Source: Epsilonproteobacteria bacterium UBA4036
GTDB lineage: Bacteria > Campylobacterota > Campylobacteria > Campylobacterales > Arcobacteraceae
NCBI GenBank assembly: GCA_002382325.1
Contig: DGAG01000010.1
Coordinates: forward strand, 198,675-262,674
Direction: 5' to 3'
Length of the DNA: 64,000 nt
Below, piece by piece: positions 1 through 9,071 of this stretch. The translations under genes and the position numbers were made by a program. The notes beneath the pieces were generated by a model. That model did not search any database. It had not been told where the DNA came from and was given only the letters and a program-made list of their open reading frames with translations. Positions within the stretch are counted from its first letter, which is position 1, and the number at the start of each line of letters is the position of its first letter.

Positions 1-69
1 ATTTCCTTTTATAAATTTTAGGTATGATTATATTCAATCTTTAGTTAATATCAGTTCAAAAGGCAAAAC

Positions 70-1095
70 ATGGATAACTATATTTTAAAAAATGAAAATG
101 CCATCTATTATGAGTGTGGCTACTCATGCGACAATGCAATTTACCTCTCATTAGGCAGTGAAGCCTTTTTTATTACCGATGCTCGGTATACGATTGAAGC
201 TCAATTGGAAGTCAATCATGCTCAAGTCATTGAAAGCAAAGACTTGATTAAAACGGCACAAAAACTCATTAAAGAAGCAAAAATTAAAAAAATCGTTTTT
301 GATGGCAATGACTTTACCTTTGAAACCTATAACAAATTAACGCAAGATTTAAAAACAAAGTGTATCAATAAACCCAATTTTTCAATGTTAAAAAGAATCA
401 TTAAAACACCCAAAGAGATAAAATATTTAACCAAAGCCTCCAAACTTGGACGAAAAGGGTTTACGCTTTTAGCTAAGTATCTACGAAAAAATGGCTTTGA
501 AACAAGCGAAAAGTTTTTGCATTTTAAAACCATTGAAAAGCTGACTCAAACAGGAAAGTTTGATGTCAGTTTTGATCCCATTTTTGCCATCAATGAAAAC
601 AGTGCCAAACCTCATGCTTTGCCCACCAACAAAAAACTGCACATGCATGATTTATTGTTAGTGGATGCAGGAGTAAAATACAAACGATACTGCTCTGATA
701 GAACTTGTACTGCGTATGTTGATTTTGAACATCTCAACTTTAAACGAGAACAAAAATTTAAAAATCCCAAACAACAAAAAATTTATGATATTGTATTAAA
801 AGCCCATGAAACAGCTATAAATGGAGCTAAAAGTGGCATGAAAGCCAAAGAGATTGATGCCTTAGCCCGAGATGTCATCAAAGAAGCTGGCTATGAACAC
901 TATTTTGTCCACTCAACAGGTCATGGAGTGGGACTTGATATTCATGAACACCCTTTTATTAACTCCAAAAGTGATGTCATCATTGAAGACAATATGGTTT
1001 TTACTATTGAACCAGGTATTTATTTGCCCAATGAATTTGGTGTACGAATAGAAGATACCATTGTCATGAAAAATGGAAAGGCAATTATCCTATAA
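70..1095 (+). CDS. pepQ: M24-family metallopeptidase, Xaa-Pro aminopeptidase type
   Basis: Cytosolic dinuclear-metal peptidase expected to cleave X-Pro bonds in peptides. The C-terminal pita-bread fold shows the full ligand set of the family: D199 (VDAG), D210 (SDRT), H285 (HSTGHGVG), E314 (TIEPGIY) and E328 (RIEDT). The N-terminal ~110 residues are a creatinase-like domain. At 341 residues it has the short length usual in Campylobacterota. An AAAGG ribosome site precedes the ATG. In Helicobacter the same gene sits between aroQ and folK; here folK follows and aroQ would lie outside the window. The symbol is by analogy, as pepP/pepQ naming varies. Confidence 0.85.
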   Translation: MDNYILKNENAIYYECGYSCDNAIYLSLGSEAFFITDARYTIEAQLEVNHAQVIESKDLIKTAQKLIKEAKIKKIVFDGNDFTFETYNKLTQDLKTKCINKPNFSMLKRIIKTPKEIKYLTKASKLGRKGFTLLAKYLRKNGFETSEKFLHFKTIEKLTQTGKFDVSFDPIFAINENSAKPHALPTNKKLHMHDLLLVDAGVKYKRYCSDRTCTAYVDFEHLNFKREQKFKNPKQQKIYDIVLKAHETAINGAKSGMKAKEIDALARDVIKEAGYEHYFVHSTGHGVGLDIHEHPFINSKSDVIIEDNMVFTIEPGIYLPNEFGVRIEDTIVMKNGKAIIL

Positions 1096-1169
1096 CGTTT
1101 AAAAACAGAGAAAAATAAATCTTGAGTTTATTACTAAGGATTTATTTTTTAGGATTAAATCAAGAAAAT

Positions 1170-1652
1170 ATGAAAAAAAAATTATCGGAAAATTTAACTT
1201 TATTTAAAACTTCACTTTATCCCTATAAAACTCGGTTTAATTCCAATAAAAAACATGAAGTAACCCTAGGAATTGGGGGGAATGTTGGCGATGTCAAAAG
1301 AACGTTTCATAAACTTTTCTTATGCTTATTAAAAGACTCAAGATTTGATATTCTTATAACCAGTCCGCTGTTACTCAATCCCCCATTTGGATTTTTAAAT
1401 CAAAACGATTTTTTAAATGGTATAATTGTGCTCAAAACAAATCTAAGTATTAATGCATTTTTTAAATCTATGCAACGCTATGAAAATAGATTTAAAAGAA
1501 CCCGCTCTTTTAAAGATGCTCCAAGAACGCTTGATATTGATATTATATTTTTTGCCAATAAAAAAATTAATACAAAACAATTAACCATACCGCACAAAAA
1601 TTGGAGCCAAAGAGAGTCTGTAGTAATACCATTATCTAGGATGTATAAATGA
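1170..1652 (+). CDS. folK: 2-amino-4-hydroxy-6-hydroxymethyldihydropteridine diphosphokinase (HPPK)
   Basis: Transfers pyrophosphate from ATP to 6-hydroxymethyl-dihydropterin in folate synthesis. The HPPK core is visible as GIGGNVGD, NPPFGFLNQNDFLNG and the signature RSFKDAPRTLDIDI, which carries the Mg-binding DxD. The ATG at 1170 gives 160 residues and an N-terminus resembling other Campylobacterota FolK proteins as I remember them. The frame is also open to a TTG at 1122, which would add 16 residues, and neither start has a strong ribosome site. The stop overlaps the mnmA start as ATGA, so the two are probably translationally coupled. Confidence 0.85.
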   Translation: MKKKLSENLTLFKTSLYPYKTRFNSNKKHEVTLGIGGNVGDVKRTFHKLFLCLLKDSRFDILITSPLLLNPPFGFLNQNDFLNGIIVLKTNLSINAFFKSMQRYENRFKRTRSFKDAPRTLDIDIIFFANKKINTKQLTIPHKNWSQRESVVIPLSRMYK

Positions 1653-2686
1653 AAAAAAAAGTTGTCGTAGGAATGAGCGGAGGAATTGATTCTTCTGTGA
1701 CTGCGTATATGTTACAAAAAGAGGGTTATGAAGTGGAAGGTGTTTACATGAAACTTCATGACTTACGAGAAGGTTACCACGAAAGAAACATTGAAACAGG
1801 GCAAAAAGTGGCTCGTTTTTTAGGGATAAAATATCATGTTTTAGATGTTTCTGCTAAATTTGAAGCCGAGGTATATGACTATTTTGTCCAATCGTATTTA
1901 GACGGTATTACCCCCAATCCTTGTGTCAAATGCAACCGAACGATTAAGTTTGGAGCGTTATTTGAGTTTGCCAAAAGCATCAAAGCCGATTTTGTTGCTA
2001 CGGGGCATTATGCTAAAACCGATGGAAAATTTATTTATGAAGCAGAAGATAAAACCAAAGATCAAAGCTACTTTTTAGCTCAAGTTAAAAAAGAGGTTTT
2101 ACCTTTTATTTTATTCCCCATGAGTCAATTTAAAAAAGAAGATATCATCAAACTAGGTGAGAGTCTTAACGAAATCTTTAAAGAGATTACGCAAAAAAAA
2201 GAGTCTCAAGAAATCTGTTTTGTTGAGAATGTTTACACGGATATTATTCAAAAACATGCCAACATCGATAAGCCAGGTATTGTTTTAAATGAAGAAGGCA
2301 AAGAAGTGGGTATTCATAAAGGGTATATGCACTACACCATTGGAAAACGACGAGGATTTACTGTCAATGGTGCGCATGAACCTCATTTTGTAAAAGAGCT
2401 TAACCCCATTGACAACACCATAACAGTAGGACAAAAAGCCTCTTTGACAATTAATGAAGTCAAAATCAATAACTTAAATATGTTTATCAAAGATAAAAGC
2501 TTTAGTGCGGGAGTGAAATTACGTTATCGAAGTGCTACAACACCATGCAGCGTTGAAATTATCAATGACAACGAAGCCATTATAACCTTACATGAACCTG
2601 CTTATGGTGTGGCAAAAGGGCAAGTTGCTGTCTTTTATGAAGGCAATAAAGTATTGGGTTCAGGTTGGATTACCCAAACCAAATAG
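1649..2686 (+). CDS. mnmA: tRNA-specific 2-thiouridylase MnmA
   Basis: ATP-dependent enzyme that places sulfur on U34 of the Lys, Glu and Gln tRNAs. The PP-loop SGGIDSS lies at residues 10-16. The nucleophile is C95 in PCVKCN and the persulfide cysteine is C190 in QEICF, so both catalytic cysteines are present, with an extra C92. ATGHYAK and GKRRGF are further family blocks. The 345-residue length is normal. It overlaps folK by four bases and is followed by a hairpin terminator at 2700-2724. Confidence 0.93.
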   Translation: MKKKVVVGMSGGIDSSVTAYMLQKEGYEVEGVYMKLHDLREGYHERNIETGQKVARFLGIKYHVLDVSAKFEAEVYDYFVQSYLDGITPNPCVKCNRTIKFGALFEFAKSIKADFVATGHYAKTDGKFIYEAEDKTKDQSYFLAQVKKEVLPFILFPMSQFKKEDIIKLGESLNEIFKEITQKKESQEICFVENVYTDIIQKHANIDKPGIVLNEEGKEVGIHKGYMHYTIGKRRGFTVNGAHEPHFVKELNPIDNTITVGQKASLTINEVKINNLNMFIKDKSFSAGVKLRYRSATTPCSVEIINDNEAIITLHEPAYGVAKGQVAVFYEGNKVLGSGWITQTK

Positions 2687-2699
2687 ACCAACGCACCCA

Positions 2700-2724
2700 A
2701 CGAGCCAAATAAAACTTGGCTCGT
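2700..2724 (+). terminator. Hairpin terminator after mnmA
   Basis: A 9-bp perfect stem, ACGAGCCAA and TTGGCTCGT, encloses a 7-base loop 13 bases after the mnmA stop. A pyrimidine-rich CCCTTCCTTTCTT tract follows. The U-run is imperfect, so efficiency is uncertain. Confidence 0.6.
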
Positions 2725-2793
2725 ACCCTTCCTTTCTTCAACACTTGTCACACTTCACTTTGCTCTTATATCATATTACAAGATTTTTTTAGC

Positions 2794-2799
2794 TATAAT
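2794..2799 (+). promoter_or_regulatory. Probable prs promoter -10 element
   Basis: TATAAT preceded by TTTTTTTAGC, the extended -10 form seen in Campylobacter and Helicobacter sigma-70 promoters, which usually lack a clear -35 box. It lies 31 bases before the chosen prs start. Confidence 0.6.
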
Positions 2800-2830
2800 C
2801 TTGAAAATTTCGTATACAAAAGGAACATTT

Positions 2831-3766
2831 ATGAGGGGATATAAACTTTTTAGTGGTTCAGCCAATCCAGAATTTACAGCAAAAGTGGGTGAATATTTGA
2901 ACACATCTGTTGGAGAAGCCTGCCTAAAAAGATTTAGTGATGGAGAAATCTCTGTTCAAATTACTGAAAGTGTAAGAGGACGAGATGTATTTTTAGTGCA
3001 ACCAACATGCGCACCTGCCAATGATAATTTAATGGAACTGTTGATTATGGTCGATGCCTTAAAACGTTCAAGTGCCAGTTTTATAACCGCTGTTATTCCA
3101 TATTTTGGTTATGCCAGACAAGACAGAAAAGCAGCACCTCGTGTTCCCATTTCAGCTAAATTAGTTGCAGATATGCTTCAAACAGCCGGAGTCAATCGTG
3201 TCATTACCATCGATTTACATGCCGCGCAAATTCAAGGATTTTTTAATATTCCCGTGGACAACTTATTTGGTTCAATTTTATTTGTTAATTACATCAAATC
3301 TAAAAACTTAGCCAATCCTATTATTGCCAGTCCCGATATTGGAGGCGTAGCACGAGCAAGAAGTTACGCAGAAAAACTTAACTTAGATTTAGTCATTGTG
3401 GACAAAAAAAGAGAAAAAGCCAACGAATCAGAAGTGATGAATATCATTGGTGATGTTAAAGGCAAAGATGTTATTTTGGTTGACGATATGGTTGATACAG
3501 CAGGCACGTTAGTTAAAGCCGCTGAAGTGCTTAAAAAAAGAGGAGCCACTTCGGTTATGGCATGTTGTACGCATGGGGTGTTAAGTGGTCCTGCTTTTAA
3601 ACGACTTGATGAGGGCGATGCGTTAGATGAATTGGTTATTTCAGACACCATTCCTTTAAAACAAGAACATGCGAAAATCACGGTTCTAACCGCTTCTAAA
3701 ATGATTGGTGAGGCCGTACGAAGAATTTATAACAATGAATCGGTCAACGAGATTTTTAATTATTAA
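2831..3766 (+). CDS. prs: Ribose-phosphate pyrophosphokinase
   Basis: Makes PRPP from ribose 5-phosphate and ATP for nucleotide, histidine and tryptophan synthesis. The protein contains YFGYARQDRK, the divalent-metal loop TIDLHAAQIQGFF, and the PRPP loop DDMVDTAGTL. I start it at the ATG at 2831 (311 residues), which has an AAAGGAA site just upstream and the normal family N-terminus. A TTG at 2801 would add ten residues but falls just two bases past the -10 element. It appears monocistronic. Confidence 0.95.
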   Translation: MRGYKLFSGSANPEFTAKVGEYLNTSVGEACLKRFSDGEISVQITESVRGRDVFLVQPTCAPANDNLMELLIMVDALKRSSASFITAVIPYFGYARQDRKAAPRVPISAKLVADMLQTAGVNRVITIDLHAAQIQGFFNIPVDNLFGSILFVNYIKSKNLANPIIASPDIGGVARARSYAEKLNLDLVIVDKKREKANESEVMNIIGDVKGKDVILVDDMVDTAGTLVKAAEVLKKRGATSVMACCTHGVLSGPAFKRLDEGDALDELVISDTIPLKQEHAKITVLTASKMIGEAVRRIYNNESVNEIFNY

Positions 3767-3792
3767 TTTCTATGCAATAATTACATTTATGC

Positions 3793-3798
3793 TATAAG
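3793..3798 (+). promoter_or_regulatory. Probable promoter -10 of the OmpA-like gene
   Basis: TATAAG preceded by TGC (extended -10) lies 50 bases before the start codon at 3849. An AAGGAG ribosome site at 3837-3842 fits the high expression expected of a major outer membrane protein. Confidence 0.5.
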
Positions 3799-3848
3799 TT
3801 AGTTATTATGTTCGTTGAATACAATGTCAAAAAAACAAGGAGAAAAAC

Positions 3849-4862
3849 ATGAAAAAAATTGTTTTAGCAAGTGCTTTATGTGCTTCAATGTTATTTGCAT
3901 CAAACGCTCAATATAAGTATGAAATCACCCCAATGCTTGGTGGAACTTACACCGAAGGGAATTTGGACTTAGACAGAAACTATGGCAATATAGGGTTAAG
4001 TTTAGGATTTAATTTAGAAGAGTCTCTTTTTGATCAAATTGAATTGGGAATTTTGCAAAGTTTAGGTGATGTTGATTACAAAAACAGCAACCAAGACACG
4101 GCCATTACTCGAATTTTCTCAAATGTCATTAAAGAGTATCCTTTAGGTGGAAACTCCTCTTTATATGCCTTAATTGGTGCGGGAGTAGAACATTTTACCA
4201 ATGAACAATTCAATAACGAAACAGGGCTTTTTGGAAACTATGGGGTAGGATACAAATATACCTTTGAGAACGACATGGCACTAAAGTTTGATTTAAGACA
4301 TTTAATTGAAACCGACCATGGGGATAATAATCTTCTTTATACCATTGGTTTAGCCATTCCTTTTGGACAAAAAGCAGCGGCAGTAAAAGCATCTGAACCC
4401 GTTGAAGAGACTCCTGCAACACCTGTTGTCCAAGATGTAGATACCGATGGAGATGGCGTGGTTGATAGAGTAGATCAATGTCCAAATTCTGAAGCCAATG
4501 CCATCGTAGATGAAACAGGCTGTGTTATTGCCGTGAATTTAAAAGTTCTGTTTGACTTTGATAAAGCCACCATCAAAGAAGCCTATACTGCCAAATTAAA
4601 CCGTTTTGCAGAAGTTCTTCAAACGTATCCAAGTGTTAAAACCAAACTGTCAGCACACACAGACAGTTTAGGGACAGAAGAGTATAACTTAAAACTCTCA
4701 CAAGAACGAGCCAATGCCGTTAAACAAGCGTTGATTAACTTAGGAATTAAAGAGAACCGAATCTCAACGGTGGGTTATGGTGAAAGTAAACCCGTTGCAA
4801 GTAACGCCACAGCAGAAGGTCGAGCGCAAAATCGACGAGTGGAAGCAACCGTTTCAAAATAA
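3849..4862 (+). CDS. OmpA-family outer membrane protein
   Basis: A signal peptide (residues 1-20, ending ASMLFASNA) leads into an eight-strand-like beta-barrel region to about residue 175. Next come a Pro/Ala/Glu-rich linker and a calcium-binding thrombospondin type 3-like repeat (DVDTDGDGVVDRVDQCPN). The C-terminal OmpA/MotB peptidoglycan-binding domain has LFDFDKATI, SAHTDSLGTEEYN and GYGESKPVA. It should tether the outer membrane to peptidoglycan. The gene stands alone with its own promoter and a strong terminator. Confidence 0.9.
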   Translation: MKKIVLASALCASMLFASNAQYKYEITPMLGGTYTEGNLDLDRNYGNIGLSLGFNLEESLFDQIELGILQSLGDVDYKNSNQDTAITRIFSNVIKEYPLGGNSSLYALIGAGVEHFTNEQFNNETGLFGNYGVGYKYTFENDMALKFDLRHLIETDHGDNNLLYTIGLAIPFGQKAAAVKASEPVEETPATPVVQDVDTDGDGVVDRVDQCPNSEANAIVDETGCVIAVNLKVLFDFDKATIKEAYTAKLNRFAEVLQTYPSVKTKLSAHTDSLGTEEYNLKLSQERANAVKQALINLGIKENRISTVGYGESKPVASNATAEGRAQNRRVEATVSK

Positions 4863-4870
4863 CTTTTCAA

Positions 4871-4900
4871 CTTAAGCCACAACACTTTTTGTGGCTTAAG
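4871..4900 (+). terminator. Hairpin terminator after the OmpA-like gene
   Basis: An 11-bp perfect stem, CTTAAGCCACA and TGTGGCTTAAG, has an 8-base loop and begins 9 bases after the stop codon. No immediate U-run is present; a short T-rich stretch follows about 12 bases later. Confidence 0.6.
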
Positions 4901-4945
4901 ATGCACTGCCTTTATTACTTAACGTTCCCCTTACACTTATTTCGT

Positions 4946-4951
4946 TATAAT
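4946..4951 (+). promoter_or_regulatory. Probable lepA promoter -10 element
   Basis: TATAAT in TTCGTTATAATCGCG lies 31 bases ahead of the lepA start. An AGGA ribosome site at 4971-4974 is spaced correctly for the TTG start at 4982. Confidence 0.5.
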
Positions 4952-4981
4952 CGCGAAAATATATAATTATAGGAATTACCC

Positions 4982-6769
4982 TTGCAAAAACATATAAGAA
5001 ATTTTTCAATTATTGCCCACATTGACCATGGAAAATCAACTCTTGCGGATAGAATTATTCAAGAGTGTGGTGCCATAACTGAGAGAGAAATGAAATCGCA
5101 AGTTATGGATACAATGGATATCGAAAAAGAAAGAGGCATTACCATCAAAGCACAAAGTGTTCGATTGGATTATGTCAAAAACGGACAAAAATATGTCTTA
5201 AATCTGATTGACACCCCAGGACACGTCGATTTTTCATATGAAGTCAGCCGTTCGTTAGCTTCATCCGAGGGTGCTTTGCTTATCGTTGATTCAACACAAG
5301 GCGTAGAAGCACAAACCATTGCCAATGTATACATTGCCATGGACAATGACTTAGAATTGCTTCCTGTCGTCAATAAAATTGATTTACCCAGTGCAGACCC
5401 CATCCGAGTATTAGAAGAAGTTGAAGAAGCCATTGGACTTGATTGTACACAACATAACCTCATCTCTGCTAAAACCGGTCTTGGCGTTAAAGAGTTAATT
5501 GATGCCATCGTTGAGCGAGTTCCTGCCCCACAAGGCGATGAAAATGCCCCAACTAAAGCGTTGATTTATGACTCTTGGTTTGACAATTATCTTGGCGCAC
5601 TGGCATTGGTACGCGTCTATGATGGGAGTATTCAAAAAGGTCAAAAAATCAAACTGATGAATACCAAAGTTGAGCATCAAGTTCTTAGTTTAATGTATCC
5701 ACACCCTTTAAAAAGACAAGATACCAATGAAATCAAAACAGGGGAAATCGGTATTGTTGTATTAGGACTTAAAACACTCGATGGTATTGCAGTAGGTGAT
5801 ACAATGACCGATGCTAAAAATCCAACCAAAGAAGCCATTGATGGTTTTGAACCTGCAAAACCCTTTGTATTTGCAGGGATTTATCCTATTGAAACGGATA
5901 AATTTGAAGATTTAAGGGATGCGTTAAATAAACTCAAACTCAATGACTCTTCCATTTCATTTGAACCAGAGAGTTCAGCCGCTCTTGGAAGCGGATTTAG
6001 AACCGGATTTTTAGGGATGCTTCATATGGAAGTTATCAAAGAAAGACTCGAGCGAGAGTTTGACTTAGACCTCATCGCAACAGCACCAACGGTTGTATAT
6101 GAAGTGTTAAAAAAAGATGGAGAGAGAATTATGATTCAAAATCCATCAGAACTTCCTGAACCCAACTACATTGAAACCATTTTTGAACCCTATGTAAAAG
6201 CCACCATTTTAGTACCCGATGAGTTTTTAGGCAATGTCATTAAACTCTTAAATGATAAACGTGGTATTCAAAACAAGATGGACTATTTAGGAAACCGTGT
6301 TTTACTTGAATACGATTTGCCCATGAATGAAATCGTTATGGACTTTTACGACAAACTTAAATCAACCACCAAAGGCTATGCCTCTTTTGATTATGAACCT
6401 ATTGGGTTTAGACCTGGTAATCTTAAAAAACTGGACATCAGAGTTGCAGGTGATATTGTCGATGCTTTATCGATAATCGTACCCGAAGACAGAGCGGTCA
6501 CTAAAGGTCGAGAGTTTATCAAAGCCTTAAAAGAACTCATCCCAAGACAACTTTTTGAAGTGGCAATTCAAGCTTCTGTAGGCGCAACCATTATTGCCAG
6601 AGAAACCGTAAAATCCACAGGGAAAAACGTAACAGCTAAGTGTTATGGTGGGGATATTACGCGAAAAAGAAAACTGCTTGAAAAACAAAAAGCAGGGAAA
6701 AAACGTATGAAAGCCATAGGAAAGGTTAATGTACCGCAAGAAGCCTTTATGGCAGTGTTGAAGATTTAA
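4982..6769 (+). CDS. lepA: Translation factor LepA (elongation factor 4)
   Basis: Ribosome-bound GTPase of the EF-G family. G1 (AHIDHGKST), G2 (ERGITIKAQ), G3 (DTPGHVDF) and G4 (NKIDLP) are in order. Domains II, III and V follow, then the Lys-rich LepA C-terminal domain with CYGGDITRKRKLLEKQK and IGKVNVPQEAFMAVLK. The length of 595 residues is typical. The start is TTG, fixed by the AGGA site and by the family N-terminus (QKHIRNFSIIAHIDHGK). It is flanked by single-gene units. Confidence 0.97.
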   Translation: MQKHIRNFSIIAHIDHGKSTLADRIIQECGAITEREMKSQVMDTMDIEKERGITIKAQSVRLDYVKNGQKYVLNLIDTPGHVDFSYEVSRSLASSEGALLIVDSTQGVEAQTIANVYIAMDNDLELLPVVNKIDLPSADPIRVLEEVEEAIGLDCTQHNLISAKTGLGVKELIDAIVERVPAPQGDENAPTKALIYDSWFDNYLGALALVRVYDGSIQKGQKIKLMNTKVEHQVLSLMYPHPLKRQDTNEIKTGEIGIVVLGLKTLDGIAVGDTMTDAKNPTKEAIDGFEPAKPFVFAGIYPIETDKFEDLRDALNKLKLNDSSISFEPESSAALGSGFRTGFLGMLHMEVIKERLEREFDLDLIATAPTVVYEVLKKDGERIMIQNPSELPEPNYIETIFEPYVKATILVPDEFLGNVIKLLNDKRGIQNKMDYLGNRVLLEYDLPMNEIVMDFYDKLKSTTKGYASFDYEPIGFRPGNLKKLDIRVAGDIVDALSIIVPEDRAVTKGREFIKALKELIPRQLFEVAIQASVGATIIARETVKSTGKNVTAKCYGGDITRKRKLLEKQKAGKKRMKAIGKVNVPQEAFMAVLKI

Positions 6770-6995
6770 TCTTCAGCACATCTTCTACGTTAAAAAGACC
6801 GTACATAGTTTTGTGTCAATAACTGATAGTTATTGCAATTATGACGACAAGTTTTTTCAAAAATAATATTTTTCAAAACTACGTTAATCTTAAAGCTCAG
6901 ATAAAAGAAATAAAAGACATAATAATAATTGTTTAAAAGTGAATATACTTTAAGAATTAAAGAGTACTTCAAATTATTTACGAAAGAGAGAATGA

Positions 6996-7784
6996 ATGAA
7001 AGGTTTAAAAAAATCAATAGGTATAATTGTATTTAGCTTGAGCATACTTTTTCCACTAAATTTATTTTCAGATACGTTAAGAATAGCTACAGATGAATGG
7101 TGCCCTTACGATTGTTTACCAGGACAAAATGACGGGAAAGTCGGTTATTTAGGTGACCTATTAGTTGAGACAATGAAAGCAAGAGGTCACAAAGTTGAAT
7201 TCGTAGAAGTTAGTTATACTCGTGGTTTAGAATTAGTGCGAGAAGGAAAACTAGATGGCACAATGGCTTGTTTCCGAGAAGAAGCCCCTGATTTTGTTTT
7301 TCCAGACTTTTCACTTGGAAAAAGCAATAGCACCTTTTTTAGCCTTAAAAGTTCTTCTTGGAAGTACACGGGAGTTGAGTCTCTTAAACAAGCTAAGATG
7401 ATTGGTATGATTGATGGTTATGATTATGTTGATCCTACTGTAATGGCGTATCTTAATAAAAGACCGAATAATGTTTTAGCAATGAAGGGTGAAAAGCCAT
7501 TGGAAAGATTGTTGGAAATGTTAATCAGCGGTCGAATAACGACTATTATTGAAGATAAAAGTGTTTTAGAATATAAAATCAATCAAATGGGTAAAGCAGA
7601 TTTAATAAAAATCTCTGGAGTGACAGATGTGGTGATTGATGTTTTTGCTAGTTTCTCACCCAAAAAAGAGAGTTCAAAAAAGTATGCGAAAATTCTCTCA
7701 GAAGAAACTATAAAAATGCGAAAAGATGGACGACTTAAGGCTCTTTTAGATAAATATGGAATTAAAGACTGGCAATCTAAGTAA
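6996..7784 (+). CDS. Periplasmic solute-binding protein, family 3 type
   Basis: The signal peptide spans residues 1 to about 26 (hydrophobic run ending NLFSD). The mature part starts LRIATDEWCPYDC, the usual opening of amino-acid-type (family 3) binding proteins, and keeps LVREGKLDG and the two-lobe length (262 residues). No ABC permease or ATPase is nearby. Three bases after its stop begins a membrane diguanylate cyclase, so I infer that it acts as a ligand sensor for that enzyme rather than in transport, as NspS does for MbaA in Vibrio. The ligand cannot be read from sequence. Confidence 0.8.
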   Translation: MKGLKKSIGIIVFSLSILFPLNLFSDTLRIATDEWCPYDCLPGQNDGKVGYLGDLLVETMKARGHKVEFVEVSYTRGLELVREGKLDGTMACFREEAPDFVFPDFSLGKSNSTFFSLKSSSWKYTGVESLKQAKMIGMIDGYDYVDPTVMAYLNKRPNNVLAMKGEKPLERLLEMLISGRITTIIEDKSVLEYKINQMGKADLIKISGVTDVVIDVFASFSPKKESSKKYAKILSEETIKMRKDGRLKALLDKYGIKDWQSK

Positions 7785-7787
7785 ATA

Positions 7788-9032
7788 ATGATTAGCTCTG
7801 TATTAAAACGTTTTCGTCAAAGTATTGCCTTACACCTATTAACTACAATTTTTAGCGTATATTTTTTAGTTGCAGTGCTGGTAACAGTTGTGCAACTTTA
7901 TAAAGAGTATGAAGATACTAAAGCTAAATTTTATAAAGAGATTCAAACCTTACCAGCTACTTTTAATCGAGGTATTGTTGACTCCGTTTGGACTTACAAT
8001 AAAGAATTGTTGCAATCTATTTTAGTAGGTATGCACAATTTACCCATAGTAGTAGGGATTAAAGTTGAATCAATTGATCATAAAATGGATTTACAAATTG
8101 GAGCAGTGCTCAACGAAAAAAATGAAATAACTTATTATGATTCTTCTGGAAAAGTAACTGAACAAAAAGAGTTTGGGTTTGGTACTGATACATTATTTAA
8201 GCATGAATTTCCTATGTATTATCAAGGGGCAGCTTTTGATCATAAAGTGCCTTTAGGACAAGTTACACTGTATTCCAATAATCAACTGGTATTTGATCGG
8301 GTTAAATATGGTTTTATTCTTATTTTAATTAATTCCATCATCAAAACAATTGCACTTTGGTTTATAATCTATTATTTTATAAAAAAATATTTAGGAGAAC
8401 CTTTAGAGGAGTTTACAACTAAAATTCGCAAACAAGATGTGCAGTCTCCTCAAGCTATTGATTTAAACATTCATTGGACCAATACAAATGAACTGCTAAT
8501 ATTAAAAGAGAGTTATAATCAGATGATTCGGCGTTTAAATAAGCACAAGCTCCTTAGTATTACAGATAAGCTTACAGGGATTTTCAACAGACTAAAACTT
8601 GATAAAGTACTCAATGATGAATTTAACCGCAGTAAACGCTTCAAAAGTAATTTCGGTATCATTATTATAGATATTGATTATTTCAAAAGAATTAATGACA
8701 CTTATGGTCATCAAGTTGGGGATCAAGTACTTATTCAATTTGCCAAAATACTTAAAGAAAATATACGTAAAATTGATGTTTTAGGACGCTGGGGCGGTGA
8801 AGAATTTATAATAATATGTCCAGAAACTGATTTTCAGGGCACTATTAAAGTAGCCCAATCACTTCGTGAAATCATTAGTACATATGAATTTCCAATAATT
8901 AATACTATCAGTGCGAGCTTTGGAGTATCAATTTATGATGGTGATGAAAATATAGATCAAGTTATTGCACGTGCTGATAATGCTTTATATAAAGCAAAAG
9001 AAAATGGCCGAAACAAAGTTGAAGGTTATTAA
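7788..9032 (+). CDS. Membrane diguanylate cyclase with periplasmic sensor domain
   Basis: Predicted to make cyclic di-GMP. A transmembrane helix at about 15-37 leads to a periplasmic domain of ~140 residues that I do not recognise. A second helix follows at about 176-198, then a short HAMP-like linker and a GGDEF domain from about 255. The active site is GGEEF at 336-340 (RWGGEEF). The inhibitory I-site RxxD is intact as R327-K-I-D330, so product inhibition is expected. The metal-binding stretch DIDYFKRIND is complete. It lies 3 bases after the solute-binding protein gene and is surely co-expressed with it. Confidence 0.88.
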   Translation: MISSVLKRFRQSIALHLLTTIFSVYFLVAVLVTVVQLYKEYEDTKAKFYKEIQTLPATFNRGIVDSVWTYNKELLQSILVGMHNLPIVVGIKVESIDHKMDLQIGAVLNEKNEITYYDSSGKVTEQKEFGFGTDTLFKHEFPMYYQGAAFDHKVPLGQVTLYSNNQLVFDRVKYGFILILINSIIKTIALWFIIYYFIKKYLGEPLEEFTTKIRKQDVQSPQAIDLNIHWTNTNELLILKESYNQMIRRLNKHKLLSITDKLTGIFNRLKLDKVLNDEFNRSKRFKSNFGIIIIDIDYFKRINDTYGHQVGDQVLIQFAKILKENIRKIDVLGRWGGEEFIIICPETDFQGTIKVAQSLREIISTYEFPIINTISASFGVSIYDGDENIDQVIARADNALYKAKENGRNKVEGY

Positions 9033-9060
9033 TAGATATATCATAATCTCATATTTTTGC

Positions 9061-9066
9061 TATAAT
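9061..9066 (+). promoter_or_regulatory. -10 element abutting comFC, implying a leaderless mRNA
   Basis: TATAAT preceded by TTTTTGC ends only five bases before the comFC ATG at 9072. Transcription would then start at or next to the start codon. No ribosome site is visible upstream. Confidence 0.5.
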
Positions 9067-9071
9067 TTCTT

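Noticed and set aside
1122..1169. TTG start of folK 16 codons upstream
   Set aside because: Weak ribosome site, and the residues MSLLLRIYFLGLNQEN are not typical for the family; kept as an alternative only.
6817..6835. CAATAACT-GAT-AGTTATTG hairpin after lepA
   Set aside because: 8 bp, A-T rich, no T-run; too weak to call a terminator.
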